Shown here in pieces: positions 53,728-61,758 of a stretch of DNA of 64,000 nt. Position 1 is the stretch's first letter. Every line of letters starts with the position of its first letter. Source of the DNA: Pseudoalteromonas rubra (GTDB lineage: Bacteria > Pseudomonadota > Gammaproteobacteria > Enterobacterales > Alteromonadaceae); NCBI RefSeq assembly GCF_000967655.1, contig NZ_JXYA01000006.1, positions 1 to 64,000 on the forward strand. The letters run 5' to 3'. The notes beneath the pieces were generated by a model. That model saw nothing but the letters and a program-made list of their open reading frames with translations, was not told where the DNA came from and searched no databases. The translations under genes were made by a program, and so were the position numbers.

Positions 53728-55842
53728 ATGAATACACGCAAAAAAAATACTGTGCACACACGCTCAAGCATAGCCTCTTCATTTTTCAGTCGCAGCCTGC
53801 TTGCACTGTGTGTACTCGGCATACCCTATGCAGCCCAGGCACAACAGCCTGATAAAGTCGGCGAGCGGGTTACTGTGAACTCCCATTTACCCGACGCTCA
53901 GGGCTATCAAACCATGGCATTACTCCAGGATGGGAGTTATGTTGCGGTCTGGGAAAGCCATAATCAGGGGAATAGCCGCATCGGGATTTACGCACAGCGA
54001 TATAGCCAGAGTGGCACGCCACTTGGCAGTGAATTTATCGTCAATGCGCCAACACATACTCGTCCGCTTGAAAGACCCGCTATCAGTCGTTTAACTGACG
54101 GTGGCTTTGTCACTATCTGGCTTCGCAAAGATAGTGCAGATTACACCTATGCCCTGATTGGTCAACGCTTTCATGCCAATGGTGCAAAGCATGGTGAGGA
54201 ATTTCAGGTGCCAGGCCAGGTATCTACCCCTTATGGCTTTCCCAGCGTCAGTGATCTGCCCGATGGCGGATTTGTAGTCACATGGCACCAGCAAGCAGAT
54301 GCACCCGAAACCCGTTCGGACATCATAGCACAGAGATATGCGGCCAATGGTGAACCTAACGGCGCCAGAATCGAAGTAAATACGTCCAAACTGGGTGGTG
54401 CATTCAACCCTGTTGTAATCACATTGAACAATGGCCAATATGTCATTGCCTGGCAAGCACCTGACAGTGCGGGTAACTATGATATTGTCGCCCAGCGTTA
54501 TAACACCGACGGGACAAAGTCTGGCAGCGAGCATACTTTACATCCAGGTGATGGCGTTCATCAGGCTGAGGTGTCACTCAGTGCGCTCCCGGATGGGGGC
54601 TATATTGCAACCTGGCAAGCGCAAAGTGATAACGGTCAGGATATTTTTGCACGGCGTTTTGCATCCGATGGCAGCTCATCCAGTAGCATATTCCAAGTTA
54701 ATAAAGACGTCGCGGCAACACATAACACCCCAAAAATCAGCGCTCTTGCCAATGGTAGCTATGTGGTAACTTGGACAAGTTTTGGGGAAATCGGATCATT
54801 TGGTAGTTTTTACGCACAAGCTTTTTCACCGGATAATCAAAAGTTAGGCGACGAATTTCTGATTGAAGGACCATTTTGGGACACAGCCTCTCCACCAACT
54901 GTACTTGGCCTGAGCGATGATAGTTTTATAGTTAGCTGGGGGCACGTTGAAAACAACAGCTCTAACGTTGACGTGTTCGCACAACGGTACAAGTTAGCGT
55001 CGGTGCAAAGCAACACAATGACACTCACATTGCCGCAAACAGCGATACTGCAAGGCGATGTTGTCACACTGCCCCTGCAAGTATCAGGTACTGACATTTA
55101 TGGCCTGGATGCTGTCGTCAGCCTGAATGACACCAGCAAAGCCCGTATCTCTGGTGGTGAATATGGCGAGTTTCTGCCTTCGGATGAGCGCCTGTCTGTG
55201 CCAATGGGTATCAGCGACAACCAATGGGATGGCGCACTGGCATTGATGGCCCCGGCCACCGCCAAGTCGGGCGAAGGCGACTTTGCCGCTGTCACTCTGA
55301 TTGCCGAGCAGGCGGGTAACGTCAACCTGACGCTGCAAGCGCAAATAACCGATCAGCAAGGCAATTACCTGCTACAAAACAGTACCGACTACACATTTAC
55401 CATCGCAGAGTCCGTTACCTTAACGGGTAATATTTCCAGCCTAAGCACCGCTGGCGACTTCGCCTTTGTCACGCTCTTAATCAACGGACAGCGCGTCACC
55501 ATCAACCCGGATGGCAGTTTCTCTGTGCGCGTTGGCCTGGGTGACGTCACTATGACGTTAAGTGCACCGGGATATCTCACGGCCGAAAAGCAGGTCAACC
55601 TGACTACGGGTCAGGCCGATATCGACTTTGGTCAGATCAACCTGGTGGGTGGTGACAGCAATGGCGACAACCAAATCGATATTGCCGACCTGACCTTACT
55701 GCTGGGGGCTTATCGCTCTGTTGAAGGCGAACAAAACGGCTATGTGATGGCCGCCGACTTTAACCACGACGGCGCAATCAACCTGCAGGATCTCACTTTA
55801 CTGGGTGCCAACTTTGGTAAGCAAGGACCACAAAGCTGGTAA
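53728..55842 (+). CDS. secreted repeat protein with cohesin-like and dockerin domains
   Basis: A 704-residue exported protein with a long signal peptide (to about AQAQ). Residues about 45-420 are seven or so repeats of 50-60 residues with the pattern ...LxDGxYVxxWxS...DIxAQRYxxxGxxxG.., a beta-propeller-like array. Residues about 428-560 resemble a cohesin fold (TLTLPQTAILQGDVVTLPLQVSG), followed by a carboxypeptidase-regulatory-like domain (VTLTGNISSLST). At about 641-700 lies a type I dockerin with two calcium F-hands: DSNGDNQIDIADLTLLLG and DFNHDGAINLQDLTLLG. It is followed by a membrane-anchored cohesin protein, its likely docking partner. Confidence 0.85.
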   Translation: MNTRKKNTVHTRSSIASSFFSRSLLALCVLGIPYAAQAQQPDKVGERVTVNSHLPDAQGYQTMALLQDGSYVAVWESHNQGNSRIGIYAQRYSQSGTPLGSEFIVNAPTHTRPLERPAISRLTDGGFVTIWLRKDSADYTYALIGQRFHANGAKHGEEFQVPGQVSTPYGFPSVSDLPDGGFVVTWHQQADAPETRSDIIAQRYAANGEPNGARIEVNTSKLGGAFNPVVITLNNGQYVIAWQAPDSAGNYDIVAQRYNTDGTKSGSEHTLHPGDGVHQAEVSLSALPDGGYIATWQAQSDNGQDIFARRFASDGSSSSSIFQVNKDVAATHNTPKISALANGSYVVTWTSFGEIGSFGSFYAQAFSPDNQKLGDEFLIEGPFWDTASPPTVLGLSDDSFIVSWGHVENNSSNVDVFAQRYKLASVQSNTMTLTLPQTAILQGDVVTLPLQVSGTDIYGLDAVVSLNDTSKARISGGEYGEFLPSDERLSVPMGISDNQWDGALALMAPATAKSGEGDFAAVTLIAEQAGNVNLTLQAQITDQQGNYLLQNSTDYTFTIAESVTLTGNISSLSTAGDFAFVTLLINGQRVTINPDGSFSVRVGLGDVTMTLSAPGYLTAEKQVNLTTGQADIDFGQINLVGGDSNGDNQIDIADLTLLLGAYRSVEGEQNGYVMAADFNHDGAINLQDLTLLGANFGKQGPQSW

Positions 55843-55903
55843 CTAATACATGGGGTTAGGGTTTAATGCTAACCCCTTTACAACAATTTTAAGGAGCAAC
55901 AAG

Positions 55904-56545
55904 ATGAAATATATGGTGTGTATTGCGGCGTTACTGGTGAGCCTGAGTGCTTTTGCAGAGCAAGGGCGTATTTACCTTAAAACGTCTAACTCACAAATCA
56001 AAACCGGCAGCGAATTTTATGTGGATGTGATGGTGGAAAACCTGCCTGAAGTCTACGGCGTACAGCTAACCCTAAGCTACGACGCCAAGTCTGTCACCCT
56101 TATTGATCAGGACGCTAAAGCCAAGGGCACACAGCTGGAACTGGGTGACTTTCTCAATAAGAAACACCTTTACACCCTGCGTAACCAAGCGGACCTGAAA
56201 ACAGGACAGATCCAGTATATTGCAAGCCAGGTCGCACCGGCACAAAGTGCTGCCGGTAGCGGTCGCCTTGCCCGGCTGTACTTCAATGCTCCAGCCAATA
56301 CCAGTGAAACCGAGGTGTCTATTCAGGTTGCAGAATTTGGTACCCGAAACGGCGAAAAATACACTTACGCAACTCAGGCGCCTTTGAGCCTGAGCTTTAA
56401 TGCCAGCTATCAGGTGCAAAGCGCACCGCGCTCAAGCATCCCACTGTGGGCGATCGGCTTCGCAACAGTGTTGTTACTGGGTATTCTGAGTGCCTTTTTT
56501 ATCCGCAGACGCCCGGCTGCCACGCCTGATAGCCAGCCTGCTTAA
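55904..56545 (+). CDS. membrane-anchored cohesin-domain protein
   Basis: A 213-residue protein from ATG 55904 (MKYMVCIAALL), with the strong site AAGGAG. The signal peptide is cleaved after about FAEQ. A single cohesin-like domain follows: GSEFYVDVMVENLPEVYGVQLTLSYDAKSV, then GSGRLARLYFNAP. A C-terminal transmembrane helix (PLWAIGFATVLLLGILSAFFI) with a following RRR stops transfer, so the cohesin faces the periplasm or outside. It sits 61 bp after the dockerin gene. A cohesin-dockerin contact between neighbours is inferred from the pair of domains. It is not a cellulosome, since no glycoside hydrolases are nearby. Confidence 0.8.
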   Translation: MKYMVCIAALLVSLSAFAEQGRIYLKTSNSQIKTGSEFYVDVMVENLPEVYGVQLTLSYDAKSVTLIDQDAKAKGTQLELGDFLNKKHLYTLRNQADLKTGQIQYIASQVAPAQSAAGSGRLARLYFNAPANTSETEVSIQVAEFGTRNGEKYTYATQAPLSLSFNASYQVQSAPRSSIPLWAIGFATVLLLGILSAFFIRRRPAATPDSQPA

Positions 56546-56559
56546 ATTATGCGCTCTGC

Positions 56560-56811
56560 TTAGCGATGCTTATACTGTGTCGGGCAATAACCTCTGGAGC
56601 CCCCTGCTGGTCGTAACTTACCGTGCTTGGTTGCCCGACCACTCACCCGCTTGCGCCATAATCGAAAGCTGGCAGGCTTGAGGTGAGTGCGCATTAGTCG
56701 CACAATCGCAGATTCGTTTAATCCGAATTGCTGCTCAATGGCTTCAAACGGCGTTCTGTCTTCCCAGGCCATTTCAATGACTCTCGACTGCTCATCACTC
56801 GTTAACTGCAT
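56560..56811 (-). CDS. TIGR03643 / DUF2805 family protein
   Basis: An 83-residue basic protein. The first half is helix-turn-helix-like (SRVIEMAWEDRTPFEAIEQQFGLNESAIVRLMR), followed by the family tail LKPASFRLWRKRVSGRATKHGKL. This small family is conserved in marine gammaproteobacteria without known function. It converges with the cohesin gene. Confidence 0.85.
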   Translation of the reverse strand: MQLTSDEQSRVIEMAWEDRTPFEAIEQQFGLNESAIVRLMRTHLKPASFRLWRKRVSGRATKHGKLRPAGGSRGYCPTQYKHR

Positions 56812-57080
56812 TATGTACTCTTATCTTACGTTTTTACTCTGTAACAGTACGAGGCAAAAAACCGGGTGGTTTAATGGGTTGCTGTGTATTTGGTGATGAA
56901 TCTGGGAATTTAGGACTTTTTCTATAGAAGAGAGTAAAAATTACAAAGTCATTGATATTTTACATAAAAATTTTTCACTCTTCTATTTCAACAAAAATAT
57001 AACCTATAAAAATCAACACCTTAAAATTGGCAAACATATTGCTCTATCTATATCGAATCTAATTTTTAAGGAGTCAAAAT

Positions 57081-57644
57081 ATGAAAAAGACAATGTTTAT
57101 CTCTTTGCTAACTACCTCTTTAATGGCCAGTTCTGCCTTTGCCGCTGACAATAACTGGGAAAAAGAAGCCAGTGATGCCTGGATTGACGGAAAAGCAGAA
57201 GCCACTCTGTTATTTAATGGTGAATTGAACAACTTCGACATCAACACAGATGTGAAAAATGGCACGGTTATTTTGACCGGTGAAGTTGAACATGCCGTTG
57301 ACAAAAAACTTGCTCAAGAGCTGGTGCTGGGCATCGACGGAGTTAAAAACGTTGAGAATAAGCTGATGGTTGTCGATATGTCTGATGAGAAGACTTCGGG
57401 CCAACACCAGGCAGAAACCAGCACCTTTACTGATGCCAAAATAGCCACAGTGATCAAGTCACGATTTTTATTTGATTCTGACATAGATGGCACCGACATT
57501 GATGTCGATGTCGAGCGTGGTGTCGTGACCCTTTCAGGGGATGTGGATACCGATGCTGAGCGCCAGCTGGCGGTGCAAATTGCCAAAAATGCCGACGATG
57601 TAAAATCGGTCAAGTCTCGCCTGACTCTGGATAAAGACGCATAA
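57081..57644 (+). CDS. periplasmic BON-domain protein (OsmY-like)
   Basis: A 187-residue exported protein with signal peptide (to about AFAAD). Two BON domains occupy about residues 32-100 and 115-185, each with the pattern alpha-beta-beta-alpha-beta (DVKNGTVILTGEVEHAVDKKLA and DVERGVVTLSGDVDTDAERQLA). OsmY-type proteins support the envelope under osmotic stress and can act as periplasmic chaperones. It lies in front of an outer-membrane barrel gene, 66 bp apart, and they may share a transcript. Confidence 0.9.
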   Translation: MKKTMFISLLTTSLMASSAFAADNNWEKEASDAWIDGKAEATLLFNGELNNFDINTDVKNGTVILTGEVEHAVDKKLAQELVLGIDGVKNVENKLMVVDMSDEKTSGQHQAETSTFTDAKIATVIKSRFLFDSDIDGTDIDVDVERGVVTLSGDVDTDAERQLAVQIAKNADDVKSVKSRLTLDKDA

Positions 57645-57710
57645 CAGCCTTTGCAGATATCCCCGTTTTAACGCTTTTGAACAAACAGATTGAATAAAGA
57701 AGGATCAATT

Positions 57711-58286
57711 ATGAAACGCTTTTCTATTGCAACGACGTTACTTGCACTGTGTGGAATGACAACGACGATGGCGCAAGCAGAGACCACATCCGATCCGGAC
57801 AGCTACAAGATCTACACCGGCCTGGGTTATGGCCAATACTCTTTCCAGTGGGAAGACAGAGAAAATGACACGTCGTTTGACGAAGATGCCTCCATGCTCA
57901 AAGCTTATGTAGGTACGAAAATCAATCCATACTGGAGCTTTGAACTGGCTTACGAAAACTTTGATGAAGCCAGTGACATAGACAGCAGCGCGGAAATAGA
58001 CGGCGTCTCTTTGTCTACCCTCTTGTCGGCTCCTATCAATGAATACTTTTCTTTGTACGCCAAAGGCGGCTGGCTGGAGTGGGACGCTGAGCTCTATACC
58101 GACATCCCGGCTATTGGCCGGATAACCTCTGAGCTCGAAGGAGGCGACTGGCTATATGGTGCGGGTGCAGCATTTCATGTCAGCGACAACGTCAATCTGC
58201 GTCTGGAATACGTGCGCTATGAGCTGGAAAACAACATTGAACCGGATATGGATGTGGCTTCCGTTTCAGTAGAGTATCAATTTTAA
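57711..58286 (+). CDS. outer-membrane beta-barrel protein, OmpW/OmpA-like porin fold
   Basis: A 191-residue protein from ATG 57711 (MKRFSIATTLLALCGM), preceded by AGAAGGA; signal peptide to about AQA. The mature part is a small eight-stranded barrel: YKIYTGLGYGQYSFQWED, LKAYVGTKINPYWSFELAYENF, LYAKGGWLEWDAEL, LYGAGAAFHVSDNVNLRLEYVRYEL and the terminal VASVSVEYQF with C-terminal phenylalanine. It follows the BON gene. Function is unknown beyond an outer-membrane location. Confidence 0.85.
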   Translation: MKRFSIATTLLALCGMTTTMAQAETTSDPDSYKIYTGLGYGQYSFQWEDRENDTSFDEDASMLKAYVGTKINPYWSFELAYENFDEASDIDSSAEIDGVSLSTLLSAPINEYFSLYAKGGWLEWDAELYTDIPAIGRITSELEGGDWLYGAGAAFHVSDNVNLRLEYVRYELENNIEPDMDVASVSVEYQF

Positions 58287-58392
58287 CATAACTGAGAAAC
58301 GCACTGCACAGTAGTGTAGTCCGAAGCGCTTTAGTGAGCACATAGGCTGTGCCGCTACAGCCAAACACCGGACCAAACTGCGACATAACGAA

Positions 58393-58415
58393 GATACCGG
58401 CCCTGAGCCGGTATC
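58393..58415 (+). terminator. hairpin downstream of the barrel gene
   Basis: GATACCGGC/GCCGGTATC with a 5-nt loop, 106 bp after the stop and just before the repeat array. There is no T-run. It may end the BON/barrel transcript. Confidence 0.45.
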
Positions 58416-58420
58416 ACTAT

Positions 58421-59144
58421 TTCACCTTACGTAAAGGCCAAGCTAAAGCTTGACTTTACACGATAGCTGCGAAGCGTTGCTTCGGTCTTTATTATGCTAC
58501 GAGTGGACACACATCCATGTGGGGGGCTTCCGGCTACCAAAGTGACCAGAGCCAGGATCTCTAAAATAGCTCATTTCACCTTGCGTAAAGACCAGGCTAA
58601 AGCTTGATTTTACACCACAGTTCGCCAAAAAGAGATACTTAATCTCTGGTACGGGTGGGCACACATCCTTGTGGAGGGCTTCCGGCTACCAAAGTAAACA
58701 GGGCCAGGATCTCTAAAATGGCTTATTTCACCTTGCGTAAAGACCAAGCTAAAGCTTGACTTTACACGATAGCTGCGAAGCGTAGCTTCGGTCTTTATTA
58801 AGCTACGAGTGGACACACATCCATGTGGGGGGCTTCCGGTGACCAAAGTGACCAGGGCCTGGATCTCTAAAAAGGCTTATTTCACCTTGCGCAAAGACCA
58901 AGCTAAAGCTTGACTTTACACCACCGTTCGCCAAAAAAGAGATACTTAATCTCTGGTACGAGTGGGCACACCTCCTTGTGGAGGGCTTCCGGCTCACCCG
59001 TCCATGGGTGAGCGTTCAGCAAGCTGCGAAGCGTTGCTTCGGTCTTAACTAAGCTACGAGTGGGCACACCTCCTTGTGGAGGGCTTCCGGCTCACCCGTC
59101 CATGGGTGAGCGTTCAGCAAGCTGCGAAGCGTAGCTTCGGTCTT
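58421..59144. repeat. modular hairpin repeat array, about 153-bp units
   Basis: Four units start with TTCACCTT(A/G)CG(T/C)AAAG at 58421, 58575, 58727 and 58881 (spacings 154, 152, 154 bp), and two shortened units follow from about 59020 and 59118. Each full unit has a nested hairpin (GTAAAG..CAAGCT-AA-AGCTTG..CTTTAC), then one of two alternative modules. Type A carries GCGAAGC-GTT/GTA-GCTTCGGT; type B carries AGAGAT-ACTTA-ATCTCT. A third hairpin around CACAC(A/C)TCC..TGTGG ends each unit with GGGCTTCCGG. The order is A, B, A, B, A, A. The last three boundaries also carry CTCACCC/GGGTGAG. Any open frames inside are by-products. It ends inside the agcS coding region. Confidence 0.9.
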
Positions 59145-60552
59145 GCTGAACCCAAACATCTTTGTGTAAGTAGCCTTGGTAGTTTACTTTGCTTGGGTCG
59201 AAGTGGATTTTTTTCGCTGACTTGCGCTGGCTCTGGTAGTCTTTTGTCAGGTTCATAATTGTCGGGGTGAGTTGGATGATGGCGTAGATGTTCACTAGTG
59301 TCATCAGGCCCAGGGCCATGTCGGCCAGGCTCCAGACTTGCTGCAAGGTGGCGCTGGCGCCCCATAACACCATGGCCAGGTAAACGCTTGTGTAACCGAG
59401 GCGTCCGGCTTTGTTGTCCAGCTTGAACAAGTGCAGGTTGCTTTCTGCATACGCGTAGTTGGCAACCACAGAGGTAAAGGCAAACAAGGTGATGGCGGCG
59501 GCTATCAGGTAGTCGCCCACCTCACCAAAATGTGCCTGCATGGCATTCTGGGTCAGGCTGATACCGGCCATTTCGCCACTAACAGGTAGCCCGGATAGCA
59601 ATACCACCACGGCAGTACAGCTGCACAGTACCAGGGTATCAATAAAAACTCCCAGCATTTGTACATAGCCCTGGGCCACCGGGTGATTGGGCACCGGCGT
59701 TGCGCCGGCTGCCGCATGGGGCACACTGCCCGCACCCGCTTCGTTGGAATACAAACCGCGCTGAATGCCATTTTTAATGGCGGCCCCCAAAGCACCAGCA
59801 CCGGCTTCTGTGAGGCCAAATGCGGACTGGAAAATATCCAGCAACATGGCTGGCACCTGAGTAATATTGAGGACCAGAATCAACAGTGCAGTTGCCACAA
59901 ACGCCAGGCCCATAAAAGGCACGATCAGCTCGGCAAAACGCGCGATACTGCGCAGGCCACCATACACTATCGAGCCTGCCAGCACGGCGATCACCAGGCC
60001 CGTGTAGAGCGGATTAATAGCAAAGGTATTGTTCAGCGCTTCGGCAATGGTATTGGCCTGCATGGCACTGAAACTAAAGCCATAACCGAGGAATAAACAC
60101 AACGCAAACACCACGGCCAGTTTAGGCTTGCCAAGCCCCGCGCGGATATAATACGCCGGGCCGCCGCGAAATTCGCGATGTTTATCGCGCACTTTATAGA
60201 GCTGACCGAGCACACTCTCAGCGAAGCCGGTTGCCATACCCAGCAGGGCTATCACCCACATCCAGAACACCGCGCCGCTGCCACCCAGCGAAATGGCCAT
60301 CGCCACCCCCGCCAGGTTACCTGTGCCGACTCGCGCTGACAGGCCAGTGCATAATGCGGCAAAAGAGCTGATCCCCGAGCTGTCGCCGCTCATGCTGCCT
60401 TTCATCACACTAAACATATGGCCAAAGTGACGAAACTGCACCCATTTCAGCCGCCAGGTAAACCAGCAACCGGCGATCAGCAGCAGGTAAATGAGGATCT
60501 GACCCTGCCCCCACAAAAGATTGTTAATCGGGTCAACGATAAATGCCATCAT
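59092..60552 (-). CDS. sodium:alanine/glycine symporter, AGCS family
   Basis: A 486-residue inner-membrane Na+-coupled amino-acid transporter. Start ATG 60552, or 60549 with better AGGTG spacing. About eleven helices; family motifs GTGNLAGVAMAIS near 75, GGSGAVFWMWVIALLGMATGF, RGLYSNEAGAGSVPHAAA near 265 and FAFTSVVANYAYAESN. The last 17 or so residues (about from DRSYASQL to the end) are encoded by the downstream hairpin repeat, not by the family core, so the original C-terminus has been replaced. It is co-oriented with the CtlX gene 57 bp upstream, forming a likely amino-acid uptake and breakdown operon. Confidence 0.92.
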   Translation of the reverse strand: MMAFIVDPINNLLWGQGQILIYLLLIAGCWFTWRLKWVQFRHFGHMFSVMKGSMSGDSSGISSFAALCTGLSARVGTGNLAGVAMAISLGGSGAVFWMWVIALLGMATGFAESVLGQLYKVRDKHREFRGGPAYYIRAGLGKPKLAVVFALCLFLGYGFSFSAMQANTIAEALNNTFAINPLYTGLVIAVLAGSIVYGGLRSIARFAELIVPFMGLAFVATALLILVLNITQVPAMLLDIFQSAFGLTEAGAGALGAAIKNGIQRGLYSNEAGAGSVPHAAAGATPVPNHPVAQGYVQMLGVFIDTLVLCSCTAVVVLLSGLPVSGEMAGISLTQNAMQAHFGEVGDYLIAAAITLFAFTSVVANYAYAESNLHLFKLDNKAGRLGYTSVYLAMVLWGASATLQQVWSLADMALGLMTLVNIYAIIQLTPTIMNLTKDYQSQRKSAKKIHFDPSKVNYQGYLHKDVWVQQDRSYASQLAERSPMDG

Positions 60553-60609
60553 AGTCACCTGCCTGTTGTTATTGTTGTTGTGTTTATTATGTTTATTCAG
60601 CCGCTTGCG

Positions 60610-61524
60610 TTAACGCCGGGACAAGTGCACACCCGCCAGCATACAGCGTACCGAGCCACCCGCCAGCTCAATGGCAGAAACCTCCAGCGGCAGCAAAGTG
60701 ACACAGGACTCCAGCACCGCAATTTGCTCAGCCGTTAGCGCATCATAGGCTGTTTGCGACAGCGCCAGCACCCGCCCTTCACTTGCGCTCAGTTCCAGTG
60801 CATTACCACAAAAAGCGTTGATCTGGGCTTCACTCAGCGCTATCAGTTTTTTACCAGCCAGCTGCAAGCGGTGTTTGATTTCTGCGCGCCGCGCGGGGTC
60901 AACTATCATATCGAACCCGCCCAACGCATAGTCACTGCCCACACACAGCAGCACATTGGTGTGATAGACCGGTACGCCGCCCTCACTAAGCGCCTCGAAC
61001 ACCATAGGCTCAAAATTAAAATGACTACAGAACCGCTCCAGCACGTGGGAATCCGTACGTTTTGAGCGGGCGGTGTAGGCAACTCGCTCAATGTGATCCA
61101 GCACCATAGCGCCGGTACCTTCCAAAAACAGGTTGTCATATTCCAGGCCAGAGTAATCAATCACATCCTGCACCCGGTACTCGCGCTTTAACAGCTCAAT
61201 GATGTCGGTGCGTCGCTCGCGGCGGCGGTTTTTCGCGTACATGGGATAGATGGCAATTTGCCCACCCGCATGGGTGGAAAACCAGTTGTTTGGAAACACC
61301 GAGTCAGGCGTATCTGTGCCTAAGTCTTCGAACAAATGCACCCGCACGCCGGCCTGCTCCAGCTGCTCAGCCGCCCGCGTTACTTGTTCGTAGGCCAGCT
61401 GGCTAACCCCGCCATCGAACTGCTGTGCCTGAGACTGAAAACTGTTGTCGGCGCGGGTTTCTTCATTGGGCAAAAAATGGTGTGGCCGGATCATCACCAC
61501 GGCACTGGGCGCTTGTGGAAACAT
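60610..61524 (-). CDS. ctlX: CtlX-type citrulline/amidino hydrolase
   Basis: A 304-residue cytoplasmic enzyme of the amidinotransferase/guanidine-modifying superfamily. Motifs of the CtlX group are visible: TPDSVFPNNWFSTHAGG near 72, EGTGAMVLDH near 134, VYHTNVLLCVG near 185 and the catalytic Cys-containing GGSVRCMLAG (C294) at the C-terminus. The group is thought to hydrolyse citrulline or similar compounds to ornithine. GAGGT precedes the ATG. It precedes an AGCS amino-acid symporter in the same direction, consistent with catabolic use of an imported amino acid. Confidence 0.87.
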   Translation of the reverse strand: MFPQAPSAVVMIRPHHFLPNEETRADNSFQSQAQQFDGGVSQLAYEQVTRAAEQLEQAGVRVHLFEDLGTDTPDSVFPNNWFSTHAGGQIAIYPMYAKNRRRERRTDIIELLKREYRVQDVIDYSGLEYDNLFLEGTGAMVLDHIERVAYTARSKRTDSHVLERFCSHFNFEPMVFEALSEGGVPVYHTNVLLCVGSDYALGGFDMIVDPARRAEIKHRLQLAGKKLIALSEAQINAFCGNALELSASEGRVLALSQTAYDALTAEQIAVLESCVTLLPLEVSAIELAGGSVRCMLAGVHLSRR

Positions 61525-61758
61525 AACTGAATACCTCTAATACAAATACGGATAACACGCGCCGTCATGCCGGGCAAGATGGCGTCATTCATACACCTAA
61601 ACTTGGCTGGTGCACAGGCTAGACGTGCGCGCGCCTGGAATATTTTTTCATCTACCATCGCTCATAAAGAAAACAAACGCAAAAACTATTGCAGTGATTT
61701 ACTCACTTACCCAAAGCCAATACACTATGCGCTGGATTTACAAACTCAGGAAGTAGTG

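Noticed and set aside
53728..56545. A cellulosome locus
   Set aside because: Only one dockerin and one anchored cohesin, with no glycoside hydrolases or scaffoldin repeats.
58610..58997. Two short minus-strand frames (58610-58846 and 58803-58997) with arginine- and serine-rich products
   Set aside because: They lie wholly inside the hairpin repeat array, look alike because the units repeat, and have no ribosome sites.
58421..59144. CRISPR array
   Set aside because: Units are about 153 bp, nearly identical throughout and without unique spacers; no cas genes are present.
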